Assembly: GCA_017999235.1 (NCBI GenBank)
Contig: JAGOBN010000020.1
Span: forward strand, 1-16,827
Source: Anaerolineales bacterium
GTDB lineage: Bacteria; Chloroflexota; Anaerolineae; Anaerolineales; UBA6663
Direction: 5' to 3'
DNA length: 16,827 bases
Positions 7,461-15,180 of this stretch are shown in pieces (the stretch's first letter is position 1; each line of letters opens with the position of its first letter). The notes below the pieces were generated by a model. That model had not been told where the DNA came from. It did not search any database and saw only the letters and a program-made list of their open reading frames with translations. A program made the translations under genes and the position numbers.

Positions 7461-7535
7461 CGCCATTTGGCCTAGGCGCGAGCGCCGGCCGGGCGGCCGT
7501 CCGGCTGAACGCGATACGCCATTTGGCCTAAGGCC
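7461..7535. promoter_or_regulatory. Repeated dyad motif upstream of copA (candidate operators)
   Basis: CGCCATTTGGCCTA occurs twice exactly (7461-7474 and 7517-7530), 56 nt apart. Each copy runs into a small dyad: GCCTAGGC at 7470-7477 and GGCCT-A-AGGCC at 7525-7535. An inverted copy of the core, CTAGGCC, is at 7411-7417 nearer the divergent gene. Exact 14-bp repeats on dyads between a metal ATPase gene and a divergent Cys-rich gene suggest regulator binding sites. The regulator is unknown. Confidence 0.5.
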
Positions 7536-7575
7536 GACACGCCATATAGCGCTCAATTGAAATGGCCGCTTTTCA

Positions 7576-7581
7576 TATACT
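7576..7581 (+). promoter_or_regulatory. Candidate -10 box upstream of copA
   Basis: TATACT lies in the only AT-rich part of the copA upstream region, about 100 nt before the ATG. The upstream TTGAAA (7556-7561) is only 14 nt away, so the -35 is uncertain. A second possibility is TTGACA at 7634-7639, which begins a TTGAC-13 nt-GTCAA inverted repeat. No MerR-type 19-bp-spacer promoter is evident. Confidence 0.25.
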
Positions 7582-7682
7582 GATCCCAGTGTGTCCGGGC
7601 CTGGCCGGCCGCGGCGTGATCCCAGGCGCCGGGTTGACAGCGTTGCATTCCGTCAAAATTGCCCGAGCCCACCAAAGGTCCC

Positions 7683-10160
7683 ATGCGCGATACCCAACAA
7701 CTCACCTTGCCGATTACGGGAATGACGTGCGCCAACTGCGTGGCCACCGTGGAGCGCAATCTAAAGAAGCTGGACGGGGTAACCGGCGCGGTGGTCAACC
7801 TGTCGTCCGAGCGGGCGACGGTGGATTTTGACGCCGCCAAGCTGGGCCTGAGCGATCTGATCGCGCGGGTGGAGCGGGCCGGCTATGGCGTGGCCGCCGG
7901 CGACGCCGAGCTGATGATCCGCCGCCTGAGCGATGACACCGACGCCCGCCGGCTGGAGGCCGCCCTCCGCAAACCGGTGGGCGTGCTGGACGCGCAGGTC
8001 ACGTTCGCGGCCGAGAAGGCGCGCATCAAGTACGTGCCGACCCTGATCACGCAGGCGGAATTGCGCCGGGTGGTGGCCAACGCCGGCTTTGAGGCGCTGG
8101 AGCTGGGCGGGGAAGCGGAGGACGCCGAGGCCCAGGCGCGCGCCCACGAGATTGAGACCCAGCGCCGGCTGCTGCTGGTGGGTCTGGTCTTCACCGTGCC
8201 GCTGTTCCTGCTCTCCATGGGCCGGGACTTCGGCTTGCTGCCCGGCTTCATCTATGACGCCACGGCCGGCCCGATGTCCGGGATGCGCGAAGCCCAGCCG
8301 TGGTTCAACTGGCTGCTGCTGGCGCTCACCCTGCCGGTGCAGTTCTATGTCGGCTGGCAGTATTACGTCGGCGCGTACAAGGCCCTGCGGAACGGCTCGG
8401 CCAACATGGACGTGCTGATCGCCATGGGCTCGTCGGCGGCCTTCTTCTACAGCCTGCCCATCACCTTTGGCTGGCTGCGCGGCCATGTGTACTTCGAGAC
8501 CGCGGCCGTGATCATCACCCTGATCAAGCTGGGTAAATTCCTGGAGGCGCGGGCCAAGGGCCACACCAGCGAGGCTATCAAGAAGCTGATGGGTCTGAGC
8601 GCCAAGACCGCGCACGTCATCCGGGAGGGCGTGGAGAGCGATGTCCCGGTGGACGAGGTGCGGGTGGGCGATGTGGTGCTGGTCCGGCCGGGCGAGAAGA
8701 TCCCGGTGGACGGCTCGGTCATAGACGGCCGCTCGGCGGTGGATGAGTCGATGCTGACCGGCGAATCGATGCCGGTGGAGAAGAAGCCGGGCGATCCCGT
8801 GATCGGCGCCACGCTGAACAAGCTCGGCCTGCTCAAGTTTGAAGCGACGCGGGTGGGGCGCGAGACGGCCCTGGCCCAGATTGTGCGGCTGGTGGAAGAG
8901 GCGCAGGGCAGCAAGGCCCCGATCCAGAAGATGGCGGACCAGGTCTCGGCGGTCTTTGTGCCGGTGGTGATCGGCATCGCGGCGCTGACCTTTGTGGGCT
9001 GGTACTTCTTCGGGCCGGCGCTGCCCATCAACGCCGACACGGATGCCTTCACGCGCGCCCTGATCAACACCGTCGCCGTCCTGGTGATCGCGTGCCCGTG
9101 CGCCATGGGCCTGGCGACGCCAACGGCCGTGATGGTGGGCACCGGCCGGGGCGCGGAGATGGGCATTCTGTTTCGGCAGGCGGAGGCTCTGGAGCGCGCC
9201 GGCCAGGTGAAGGTGGCGGTGCTGGATAAGACCGGCACCATTACCAAGGGCCAGCCGGCGGTGACCGCCGTCGTGACGGATGGCGTCTTGTCGGATGAGC
9301 GGCTGCTGGCTCTGGCCGCTTCGGTGGAGCAGGGCAGTGAGCACCCGCTGGGCGAGGCCATCTGGGCGGAGGCCACGGCGCGCGGCCTGACGCTGTTTGC
9401 GCCGGCCGGCTTCCAGGCCGAGGCCGGCCACGGGGTGGCGGCGGAAGTGGACGGCCTGTCCGTGGCGGTGGGCAACCGGCGCATGATGGAGGCGCGCGGC
9501 TATCCCCTGAACGGGCTGTGGCCGGCCGTGGAGCGCCTGCAAAGCGAGGCCAAGACGGCCATGCTGGTGGCCGTGGCCGGCCAGGTGCGCGGCGTCATCG
9601 CCGTGGCCGACACGGTCAAAGAGACCTCGGCGGCGGCGATTGCGGAACTGCGGCGCATGGGCCTGACCGTGGCCATGATCACGGGCGATAACCGCCAGAC
9701 CGCGGCCGCCATCGGCCAGCAGGTGGGCATTGACGTGGTCCTGGCCGAGGTCCTGCCGGACGGTAAGGCCAGCGAAGTCAAGCGGTTACAGGCCGGGGCG
9801 GACGGCCATCCGCCTCAATCGGTCGCCATGGTGGGGGACGGCGTCAACGACGCGCCAGCGCTGGCCCAGTCCGATGTGGGCCTGGCGATCGGCACCGGCG
9901 CGGATGTGGCCATGGCGGCCGCCCCGGTGACTTTGATGAGCGGCGACCTGTACGGCGTGGCGCGCGCCATCAAGCTCTCGCGCCGGACGGTCGGCACGAT
10001 CAAGCAGAACCTGTTCTGGGCCTTCTTTTACAACGTCATCCTGATCCCGGCCGCGATGCTGGGGTATCTCAACCCGATGCTGGCGGCCGGCGCGATGGCC
10101 TTCAGCAGCGTCTTTGTCGTCGTCAACAGCCTGCGTCTGCGCGGCACGGCGCTGCGCTAA
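7683..10160 (+). CDS. copA: Copper-exporting P1B-type ATPase CopA
   Basis: Inner-membrane Cu(I) pump that exports copper using ATP. The 825-residue protein begins with a heavy-metal-binding domain carrying GMTCANC (C16, C19). A second domain of the same size (about 75-140) has lost the CxxC. The membrane metal site CPC is at 471-473. Other catalytic motifs are TGES, DKTGT with phosphorylated D515, SEHPLGEA, and GDGVNDAP near residue 718. The last helices contain YN and MAFSS, typical of the Cu(I) subgroup (P1B-1). The ATG at 7683 has AAAGG six to ten nt upstream; an in-frame TTG at 7659 is less likely. It heads an operon with a lipoprotein, a cupredoxin membrane protein and copZ. A Zn/Cd/Pb or Co pump would have different residues in the last helices. 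Confidence 0.96.
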   Translation: MRDTQQLTLPITGMTCANCVATVERNLKKLDGVTGAVVNLSSERATVDFDAAKLGLSDLIARVERAGYGVAAGDAELMIRRLSDDTDARRLEAALRKPVGVLDAQVTFAAEKARIKYVPTLITQAELRRVVANAGFEALELGGEAEDAEAQARAHEIETQRRLLLVGLVFTVPLFLLSMGRDFGLLPGFIYDATAGPMSGMREAQPWFNWLLLALTLPVQFYVGWQYYVGAYKALRNGSANMDVLIAMGSSAAFFYSLPITFGWLRGHVYFETAAVIITLIKLGKFLEARAKGHTSEAIKKLMGLSAKTAHVIREGVESDVPVDEVRVGDVVLVRPGEKIPVDGSVIDGRSAVDESMLTGESMPVEKKPGDPVIGATLNKLGLLKFEATRVGRETALAQIVRLVEEAQGSKAPIQKMADQVSAVFVPVVIGIAALTFVGWYFFGPALPINADTDAFTRALINTVAVLVIACPCAMGLATPTAVMVGTGRGAEMGILFRQAEALERAGQVKVAVLDKTGTITKGQPAVTAVVTDGVLSDERLLALAASVEQGSEHPLGEAIWAEATARGLTLFAPAGFQAEAGHGVAAEVDGLSVAVGNRRMMEARGYPLNGLWPAVERLQSEAKTAMLVAVAGQVRGVIAVADTVKETSAAAIAELRRMGLTVAMITGDNRQTAAAIGQQVGIDVVLAEVLPDGKASEVKRLQAGADGHPPQSVAMVGDGVNDAPALAQSDVGLAIGTGADVAMAAAPVTLMSGDLYGVARAIKLSRRTVGTIKQNLFWAFFYNVILIPAAMLGYLNPMLAAGAMAFSSVFVVVNSLRLRGTALR

Positions 10161-10190
10161 CCCGAACTCTCTGATTCACTGGAGCCTACG

Positions 10191-10709
10191 ATGAAAGCTA
10201 AATTTGTGACCCTGACCCTCGGCCTGGCCCTGGCGGCGCTGGCGCTCGGCGCTTGCGCGCCCCAGGCCGAGGAAATGCCCAAAGCGCAATTGCCGGCCGG
10301 CAAGGCGTATGCCGAAGGGAAAGAGATCTACTTCGTGCACACCGAGGTCTCGGACGCCGCGATCGCGGAACTGCTGAGCAAGATGATGGAGTCGCCGGTG
10401 CTGCTGGTGCCGGCCCTGGCGGATACGCCGGACAGCGCGCTGGCGAATGTGTACGTGTTCGACAACGGACTGAAGGGCATGGGGCCGCTCGGTTTCCAGG
10501 CCGATATCTTTGACAACCCGCCCGGCACGCAGGGGTATTCGCCGCTGCGCCGGCTGAACGTGGTCAGCTGGGTCACGCCCGATCAGGCGCGCGAGCTGAA
10601 GTCCGCGGCCGAGGTGCTGGCCGCGCAGACGGCCGGCGAAGTGACCGTGGCCCAGCCCGGCGTGGTCGTCAATATGCCCTTTGTGGTCTGGGACGGCGGG
10701 AAGCGGTAG
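10191..10709 (+). CDS. Lipoprotein of the DUF7482-like family
   Basis: Predicted secreted lipoprotein of 172 residues with a signal peptide ending in LALGAC (lipidated C22). The mature domain has alternating strands and conserved-looking segments: YFVHTEVSDA, VYVFDNGLKGMGPLGFQADI, GYSPLRRLNVVSWV and PGVVVNMPFVVW. I recognise these as resembling the DUF7482 family, whose function is not established; this assignment is from memory of the pattern. Apart from the lipid Cys there are no cysteines; Met and His residues (the Met pair in KMMES, H51 within FVHTE) could bind copper but no motif is clear. It starts 30 nt after copA with a GGAG ribosome binding site, and the next gene begins 2 nt after its stop. 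An extracytoplasmic copper-related role is inferred from operon position only. Confidence 0.82.
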   Translation: MKAKFVTLTLGLALAALALGACAPQAEEMPKAQLPAGKAYAEGKEIYFVHTEVSDAAIAELLSKMMESPVLLVPALADTPDSALANVYVFDNGLKGMGPLGFQADIFDNPPGTQGYSPLRRLNVVSWVTPDQARELKSAAEVLAAQTAGEVTVAQPGVVVNMPFVVWDGGKR

Positions 10710-10711
10710 CC

Positions 10712-11818
10712 ATGGATGCCATTTGGCTGGCTTTCATCACCGGGCTGACGACGGGCGGTCTGAGCTGTCTGGCCGTGCAGGGCGGCCTGTTGGCCGGCTC
10801 CTTGGGCCAGCAGCTGGAGAAGGATCTGGGCCGCGCGGCGCCTCCGACCCGCCTGTCGCAGCGCCTCCGCGCCCGCGCGGGCATCGTCGACCCGCGGGCG
10901 GCGCCGGCCGCGCCGCGCGCCGCGGTCCCCATTGCGCTGTTCCTGCTGGCCAAGCTGGTGCTGTACACCCTGCTGGGCGGGGTGTTGGGGTGGCTGGGGT
11001 CGTTTGTGACGCTGGATCCGCTGGCGCGCGCGGGGTTGATGATGGTTATCGGCGTGTTTCTCATTGGGAACGGGCTGCGGATGTTCAACGTCCATCCGCT
11101 CTTCCGCTACTTCAATTTTGAGCCGCCGAAGTTCATCACCCGCTACATCCGGCGCACGGCCAAAGGTGACCCGGCCTGGTTCACGCCCTTGTTCCTGGGA
11201 GCGCTGACGGTGCTGATCCCGTGCGGGGTGACGCAGGCGATGCTGGCGACGGCTTTGGGGACCGGCAGCGCCGCCCAGGGCGCGGCGCTCATGTTCGCCT
11301 TCACGCTGGGCACCAGCCCGGTCTTCTTCGCCGTGGCTTACCTGACCACGAAGCTGGGGGCGCGGCTGGAGAAGTACTTCCTGCGTTTCGTGGCCATTGT
11401 CCTGTTGGTGCTGGGCGCCTACACCCTGGACAGCGGTTTGAACTTGGCCGGCGCGCCCCTGTCGCTCTCCGGCCTGCTCAATCCGGCCGAGGCGGCGTCG
11501 GCCGCCGCGCCCGCCGCGCCGGCCGCCGAGGCCGGCCAGGCCGCGGCGAGCGGCGCGGTGCTGCTCAATGCCACAAATGGCGGCTACACTCCGCGTCTGC
11601 TGCGCGTCAAGGCGGGGCAGGCGTTCACCCTGACGCTCATCACCGACAACACGCAGTCCTGCGCGCGGGCGTTTGAGATCCCGGCCTTGCGGGTTTCCCA
11701 ACTGCTGCCGGCCACCGGTCAGACGCCCATTGCCATCCCGGCCCAGCCGGCCGGAACCGTGCTGCGCTTTACCTGTTCGATGGGCATGTACACCGGGCAG
11801 ATCGTTTTTGAGAACTGA
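10712..11818 (+). CDS. TauE/SafE-like membrane protein fused to a cupredoxin domain
   Basis: A 368-residue membrane protein with two parts. Residues 1-245 resemble the SafE/DsbD-like transmembrane family: about six helices, with paired motifs GLSCLAVQGG (C19) and LIPCGVTQAM (C171) that mirror each other in the two halves. An Ala-rich linker (about 257-282) leads to a beta-rich C-terminal domain (283-368) resembling a plastocyanin-like cupredoxin. Its probable copper ligands are C317 in SCARAFEIP and C355, M357, M359 in FTCSMGMYTG. Such domains are known near CopA genes. The Cys pair in the membrane may transfer electrons or move copper; the cupredoxin would face outside, receiving copper from CopA. 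It starts 2 nt after the lipoprotein stop and is followed by copZ 21 nt later. Annotators may label it 'sulfite exporter', which is unlikely here. Confidence 0.88.
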   Translation: MDAIWLAFITGLTTGGLSCLAVQGGLLAGSLGQQLEKDLGRAAPPTRLSQRLRARAGIVDPRAAPAAPRAAVPIALFLLAKLVLYTLLGGVLGWLGSFVTLDPLARAGLMMVIGVFLIGNGLRMFNVHPLFRYFNFEPPKFITRYIRRTAKGDPAWFTPLFLGALTVLIPCGVTQAMLATALGTGSAAQGAALMFAFTLGTSPVFFAVAYLTTKLGARLEKYFLRFVAIVLLVLGAYTLDSGLNLAGAPLSLSGLLNPAEAASAAAPAAPAAEAGQAAASGAVLLNATNGGYTPRLLRVKAGQAFTLTLITDNTQSCARAFEIPALRVSQLLPATGQTPIAIPAQPAGTVLRFTCSMGMYTGQIVFEN

Positions 11819-11839
11819 TCCCAGCGGGAGCCGCCAACG

Positions 11840-12049
11840 ATGAAAAAGAATTTCCAGGTGACGGGCATGGAATGCAGCCAATGCGCCATGCGGATTGAGG
11901 GGCTGGAAGATGATCTGCCCGGCGTGAAGAGCGTGGCGGTCAGCTACGCCAAAAGCCAGATGGTCGTGGACTACGACGAGACCCGCATCAGTGAGGCGCT
12001 CATCGTCGCCGCGGTGAAAAAGCTCGGCTACACCGCCGCGGCGGCCTGA
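11840..12049 (+). CDS. copZ: Copper chaperone CopZ (HMA domain)
   Basis: Small cytoplasmic Cu(I) carrier of 69 residues made of a single heavy-metal-associated domain. The metal loop is GMECSQC (C12, C15) near the N terminus, followed by the usual beta-alpha-beta-beta-alpha-beta pattern (GVKSVAVSYAKSQMVVDYDE and KKLGYTAAAA). Length and motif match stand-alone CopZ/Atx1-like chaperones that hand copper to the N-terminal domain of CopA. It is the last gene of the copper operon: GGGAG precedes the ATG and a terminator hairpin follows 39 nt after the stop. The central residues MECSQC differ from the MTCANC of CopA, so it is not a recent duplicate of that domain. Confidence 0.93.
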   Translation: MKKNFQVTGMECSQCAMRIEGLEDDLPGVKSVAVSYAKSQMVVDYDETRISEALIVAAVKKLGYTAAAA

Positions 12050-12087
12050 CCGCCAGCCGCCGCCGGAAACGCCGGCCCCCTCCGAAG

Positions 12088-12119
12088 ACGCCCGCCCGCA
12101 CCGCCGCGGCGGGCGTTTT
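12088..12119 (+). terminator. Intrinsic terminator after copZ
   Basis: ACGCCCGCC (12088-12096) pairs perfectly with GGCGGGCGT (12108-12116) around an 11-nt loop, and the right arm runs into TTTT (12116-12119). It lies 39 nt after the copZ stop and should end the copper operon transcript. Confidence 0.7.
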
Positions 12120-12282
12120 GATTCCCGGGCCGCTGACCGCCGGGTACGCCATTCCGCCGGCCGCCGCCGGCGCAGAGCCGTCATTTGTCGCGCGCGGGTT
12201 TGGCCCTCCAGCGGATGCGGGGGCGCGGGTGGATCGCTATCCTGGGTGCTAATCAACCACCGCGATCCAAAGGAGACCTGCC

Positions 12283-12723
12283 ATGCGCGCTTTATTTTTC
12301 CGCTCGGTGACTGTGATTGCTCTGGCCGGCCTGGGGTTGGCCGCCGCCGCCTGCGGCGCGGCGGCGCCCGCGGCCGCCGGTCCCGTGACCTCCACGCTCA
12401 CCGAAGCGCAGGCCCGCGAGGCGGGCGAGAACGCCTTCCAGGCGCTCAATAGCGGCGACTATGCCGCCTGGAGCCGTGATTGGTCCGCCGCGATGAAGGC
12501 CGCCATCAGCGAGCAGGATTTCCTGGCTTGGCGGGAGCAGGTCGTCCAGAGCCAGGGCCAGTATCAGGCCATCACGGCGCTGGAGCTGCAGCCGGGCCTG
12601 GATGAGCGCTACTTCCGCTGGGTGTACACCCTGCAGTTTGAGCAGGGTTCCGGCCGCATTACCCTGAGCTTCCTCAAGGAGGACAACCGGATCGTCGGCG
12701 TCTTCCCCGAGACAGCCCAGTAA
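12283..12723 (+). CDS. Small lipoprotein, DUF3887/NTF2-like
   Basis: Secreted lipoprotein of 146 residues. The signal peptide ends in AAACG (lipidated C24), followed by an Ala/Pro tether and then a domain from about 38. The pattern AREAGENAFQALNSGDYAAW, then WSAAMKAAISEQDFLAW, and the final strands FRWVYTLQFEQGSGRITLSF and NRIVGVFPE fit the cone-shaped NTF2-like/DUF3887 fold, a small domain of uncertain function found in extracytoplasmic proteins. No catalytic residues are evident. It has a strong AAGGAG ribosome binding site (12269-12274). It lies beyond the copper operon terminator, so it is probably a separate unit; a GC-rich hairpin separates it from the MFS gene. A link to copper is not shown. 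Confidence 0.78.
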   Translation: MRALFFRSVTVIALAGLGLAAAACGAAAPAAAGPVTSTLTEAQAREAGENAFQALNSGDYAAWSRDWSAAMKAAISEQDFLAWREQVVQSQGQYQAITALELQPGLDERYFRWVYTLQFEQGSGRITLSFLKEDNRIVGVFPETAQ

Positions 12724-12738
12724 GTCCCGCTCCGCTCT

Positions 12739-12772
12739 CCGCCGCCCGCCGGCCTCGCCGCGCGGGCGGCGG
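12739..12772 (+). terminator. GC-rich hairpin between lipoprotein and MFS genes
   Basis: An 11-bp perfect stem (12739-12749 with 12762-12772) with a 12-nt loop lies 16 nt after the lipoprotein stop. No T-run follows, so it may be a weak or factor-assisted terminator, or an RNA-stabilising structure. Confidence 0.4.
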
Positions 12773-12819
12773 CGCGTATCAGCCGCTGACAGCGCCCCTT
12801 CAATTCAGGAGAAACCCGC

Positions 12820-14127
12820 ATGGACCACAGCCTGACGTACCCGCCGTCCACCGCCTCCGCTGCTCCGCCGGTGTCCGGCCCGGTGTGGCGCAATCGCAAT
12901 TTCGTTTTGCTCTGGCTGGGCGAAGGCATCTCCGTCGTCGGCGACCACTTCTCCATGGTGGCCATGCCGTGGCTGGTATTACAGCTCACTGGCGACGCGC
13001 TGGCGATGGGGACCGTGACCGTCCTGCAGACGATCCCGCGCGTGGTATTCATGCTGATCGGAGGCGTGGTGACGGACCGCTTTTCACCGCGCGCCGTGAT
13101 GCTGGCCTCCAATCTCCTCCGTCTGGTGATGATCGCGGCGCTGGCCGGCCTGGTCTGGACCGGCGCGATCCAGATGTGGATGGTGTACGCGTACGCCCTG
13201 ATTTTTGGGGTGGTGGGCGCTTTCTTTTACCCCGCGCACAGCGCCATGCCGCCGCGGCTGTTAAGCCCGGCCCAGCTTCAGGCCGGCAATGCGCTGTTGA
13301 TGAGCACCAGCATGCTGGGAATGGTAGCCGGGCCGGCTTTGGCTGGCGGCTTGATCGCGGCCTTTGAGCAGAGCGGGGCCTCCGGCTTGCGCGGGGTGGC
13401 GCTGGCTTTTGCCGTGGACGCTTTGAGCTTTGTGGCCTCGCTCAGCGCGCTGGCCGGGCTGCGGGTTCCCGCGCTGGCGCGCGCCTCGACCGCGGCCGCG
13501 CCCAACGTCTTGGCCGATCTGCTGGAGGGCCTGCGCTTTGTCGGGCGGGACGCGACCCTGCAAGCGGTGTTTGGGGTCGCCGCGCTGGGGACCTTGCTGA
13601 CGGCCGGCCCGATCGCGATCGGCCTGCCGGTCCTGGCGCAGACGCGTTTTGCGGAGGGCGCGGCGGCCTACGGGCTGCTGATGTCGGCCTCGGCGCTGGG
13701 CATGCTGCTGGGGACGGTTTTGGCCGGCGTCCTGCCTCAGCCGCGGGCCGCGCGTTTGGGCATGACGCTCGTCAGCGTCTATGCGGCCCAGGGTTTGGGC
13801 GTGGCGGCGCTGCCCTGGGCGTCGGCGACCGCCCCGGCCGCCGCGCTCGCGCTGGGCGTGGGAGTGTGCAACGGCTATGTCATGATTTTATTCACCAGTT
13901 GGTTTCAGCGCCGGACGCCGGCCGCCCTGTTGGGCCGGGTCATGAGCCTGCTGAATGTGGCGGTGCTGGGGCTGGCGCCGGTCTCCACGGCGGCGGCCGG
14001 CGCGCTCAGCGGGTTGGGCGTCACCGCGCTGTTGGCGGGAGCCGGCGGCCTGATGACGGTCGCCATCTTTGTGATGGCTTTCCAACCCGCGCTGCGGGCC
14101 ATGGGCGATGAGCCCGCCGCGGCGTGA
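12820..14127 (+). CDS. MFS transporter (probable drug/efflux type)
   Basis: Integral membrane secondary transporter of 435 residues with a cytoplasmic N-terminal tail (1-25, Pro/Ser-rich) and about 12 hydrophobic helices. The opening WRNRNFVLLWLGEGISVVGD and the loop between helices 2 and 3, GGVVTDRFSPRAVML (a variant of the GxxxDRxxRR motif A), match the MFS branch of EntS/MFS_3-like exporters. A Gly-rich segment (MVAGPALAGGLI) fits helix 5 of antiporters. Substrate cannot be read from the sequence. AGGAG lies 12-16 nt before the ATG. It starts 96 nt after the lipoprotein with a hairpin between them, and is followed by a 167-nt gap. Copper specificity is not supported: it lacks Met- or His-rich segments. 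Confidence 0.9.
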   Translation: MDHSLTYPPSTASAAPPVSGPVWRNRNFVLLWLGEGISVVGDHFSMVAMPWLVLQLTGDALAMGTVTVLQTIPRVVFMLIGGVVTDRFSPRAVMLASNLLRLVMIAALAGLVWTGAIQMWMVYAYALIFGVVGAFFYPAHSAMPPRLLSPAQLQAGNALLMSTSMLGMVAGPALAGGLIAAFEQSGASGLRGVALAFAVDALSFVASLSALAGLRVPALARASTAAAPNVLADLLEGLRFVGRDATLQAVFGVAALGTLLTAGPIAIGLPVLAQTRFAEGAAAYGLLMSASALGMLLGTVLAGVLPQPRAARLGMTLVSVYAAQGLGVAALPWASATAPAAALALGVGVCNGYVMILFTSWFQRRTPAALLGRVMSLLNVAVLGLAPVSTAAAGALSGLGVTALLAGAGGLMTVAIFVMAFQPALRAMGDEPAAA

Positions 14128-14153
14128 CGCGCCGTGGTCCGCGCCGCCTGGTT

Positions 14154-14185
14154 CCGCCCGGCTCCGCCCAGCGCGGGCCGGGCGG
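14154..14185 (+). terminator. GC-rich hairpin after the MFS gene
   Basis: CCGCCCGGC (14154-14162) pairs with GCCGGGCGG (14177-14185) around a 14-nt loop, 26 nt after the stop. There is no T-run, so termination is only suggested. Confidence 0.35.
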
Positions 14186-14294
14186 CTGTGTCATTTGACG
14201 CGCCCGCGCCGGCCGGGCGCGCCGTCATTTGCTGGACGCGCAATCGGCCGCTCCGCCGATGCCGGGTCCCCCCTCCAGGGGGTAGAGTAACCGT

Positions 14295-14711
14295 ATGCCC
14301 AACGCACCCTCGCCCGCCGGCCCGGCTCTGCCGGCCCTCATCATCGCCCAGCCCGGGGCGCTGCGTGACGCTTGGCGCGCCCTGCTGATGACCATTCCGC
14401 GCTTGGGTGATATTGAACAGGCGGCCGACGCAGGCGCCGCGCTGCAAGCCGTCGCTCGCCGGCGGCCCGGGTTGGTGGTGGTGGAAGCCCGGTGGCCCCA
14501 CGGTGAAGTAACCCGGCTGCTGAGCCAGATCAAAGCCATTTCACCGGAGACTCGGCGGGTGGTGATGGTTGAAACCGTCCAACAGCGGCGCGCCCTGGCC
14601 GCGACGGCGGCGGAGGCGGTCATGCTGCAGGGAGCGCCGGCCGCTGTGGTGGCGGCGGCGCTGGAGCGGCTGCTGGCCGGCCCGGCCGACCCCTCACTGG
14701 AGTTGTCCTAG
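14295..14711 (+). CDS. Stand-alone degenerate receiver (pseudo-receiver) protein
   Basis: A 138-residue protein whose whole length follows the alternating beta/alpha pattern of a response-regulator receiver. The functional residues are replaced: the acidic pair after strand 1 is A18-Q19 (LIIAQP), the phospho-Asp position is E64 (LVVVEARWP), and the Lys of strand 5 is Q112 (VMLQGAP). A Thr at 94 (VMVETV) occupies the switch position. Glu at the phosphorylation site can mimic a permanently phosphorylated form, so a phosphorylation-independent protein-binding role is inferred. There is no output domain. It is followed by another gene after a single nucleotide (stop TAG 14709-14711, ATG 14713), so the two are probably cotranslated. 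No strong ribosome binding site is visible before the ATG at 14295. Confidence 0.7.
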   Translation: MPNAPSPAGPALPALIIAQPGALRDAWRALLMTIPRLGDIEQAADAGAALQAVARRRPGLVVVEARWPHGEVTRLLSQIKAISPETRRVVMVETVQQRRALAATAAEAVMLQGAPAAVVAAALERLLAGPADPSLELS

Positions 14712-14712
14712 G

Positions 14713-15180
14713 ATGAAACCGTCCGAACCCTATGCCCCGCGCCCTGTTCGCTTTTTGGAGCTTTGGCAGGTGGATGGCTGGCGCCTGAAGCTGTATGGGT
14801 TGTCTTATCAGCGCCCCGCCATCCGCCCGGAGCTGCGGCCGCTCGCCCAGCAGGTGGCGCGCGAGCGCCTGCGGATCTCCGCGGCCGGCCAGCCGCATTA
14901 TCACCTCGGTTTCGTGGGCATCAACGATGGGCGCGGCGCGGTCTTTGTCTTTGTGGATTTCTGGGCGGACGAGAATGAACTGTATCATCACGTTTACACG
15001 GCGCCCAAGGATCAGCCCGCGCGGCTGAGGTATCAGACCCCCACCGGCTTGACGGCGTGTGTGTGGGATTTGAGTGTGCTGGCTTTTGAGCGCCAGGCGT
15101 GGGTGGAAACGGTTCTGGCTAATCCCGCCGGGCCGGATTTTGACCAGTATCTGGCCAGGCGCCTGAACGCGGATATTTGA
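14713..15180 (+). CDS. Conserved-looking protein of unknown function
   Basis: A 155-residue soluble protein without signal peptide or membrane helix. I do not recognise a named family with certainty, though the sequence has the look of a conserved single-domain protein. Notable segments are VRFLELWQVDGWRLKLYGLS near the start, PHYHLGFVGINDGRGAVF, VFVDFWADENELYHHVYTAP, and TACVWDLSVLAFERQAWVE followed by ANPAGPDFDQYLARR. The clustered His, Asp and Glu (HYH, ENELYHH) could form a metal or active site, but no known catalytic motif is matched. A longer in-frame version from 14569 is rejected because its extra 48 residues are an Arg-rich shadow of the pseudo-receiver gene. The ATG is 1 nt after that gene's stop, with overlapping AGGA before it, so coupling is likely. 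Confidence 0.75.
   Translation: MKPSEPYAPRPVRFLELWQVDGWRLKLYGLSYQRPAIRPELRPLAQQVARERLRISAAGQPHYHLGFVGINDGRGAVFVFVDFWADENELYHHVYTAPKDQPARLRYQTPTGLTACVWDLSVLAFERQAWVETVLANPAGPDFDQYLARRLNADI

Noticed and set aside
7761..9542. 593-residue open frame on the minus strand
   Set aside because: It is fully antisense to copA and His/Gln/Arg-rich without any domain-like pattern.
10583..12256. 557-residue open frame on the minus strand
   Set aside because: It is antisense to the cupredoxin fusion and copZ, both of which have clear family motifs and ribosome binding sites. Its product is low-complexity Arg/Gln/Gly-rich, typical of antisense frames in GC-rich DNA.
14569..14712. Longer N terminus for the unknown protein after the pseudo-receiver
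   Set aside because: The extra residues are an Arg/Trp-rich shadow of the pseudo-receiver gene; the ATG at 14713 directly follows its stop.
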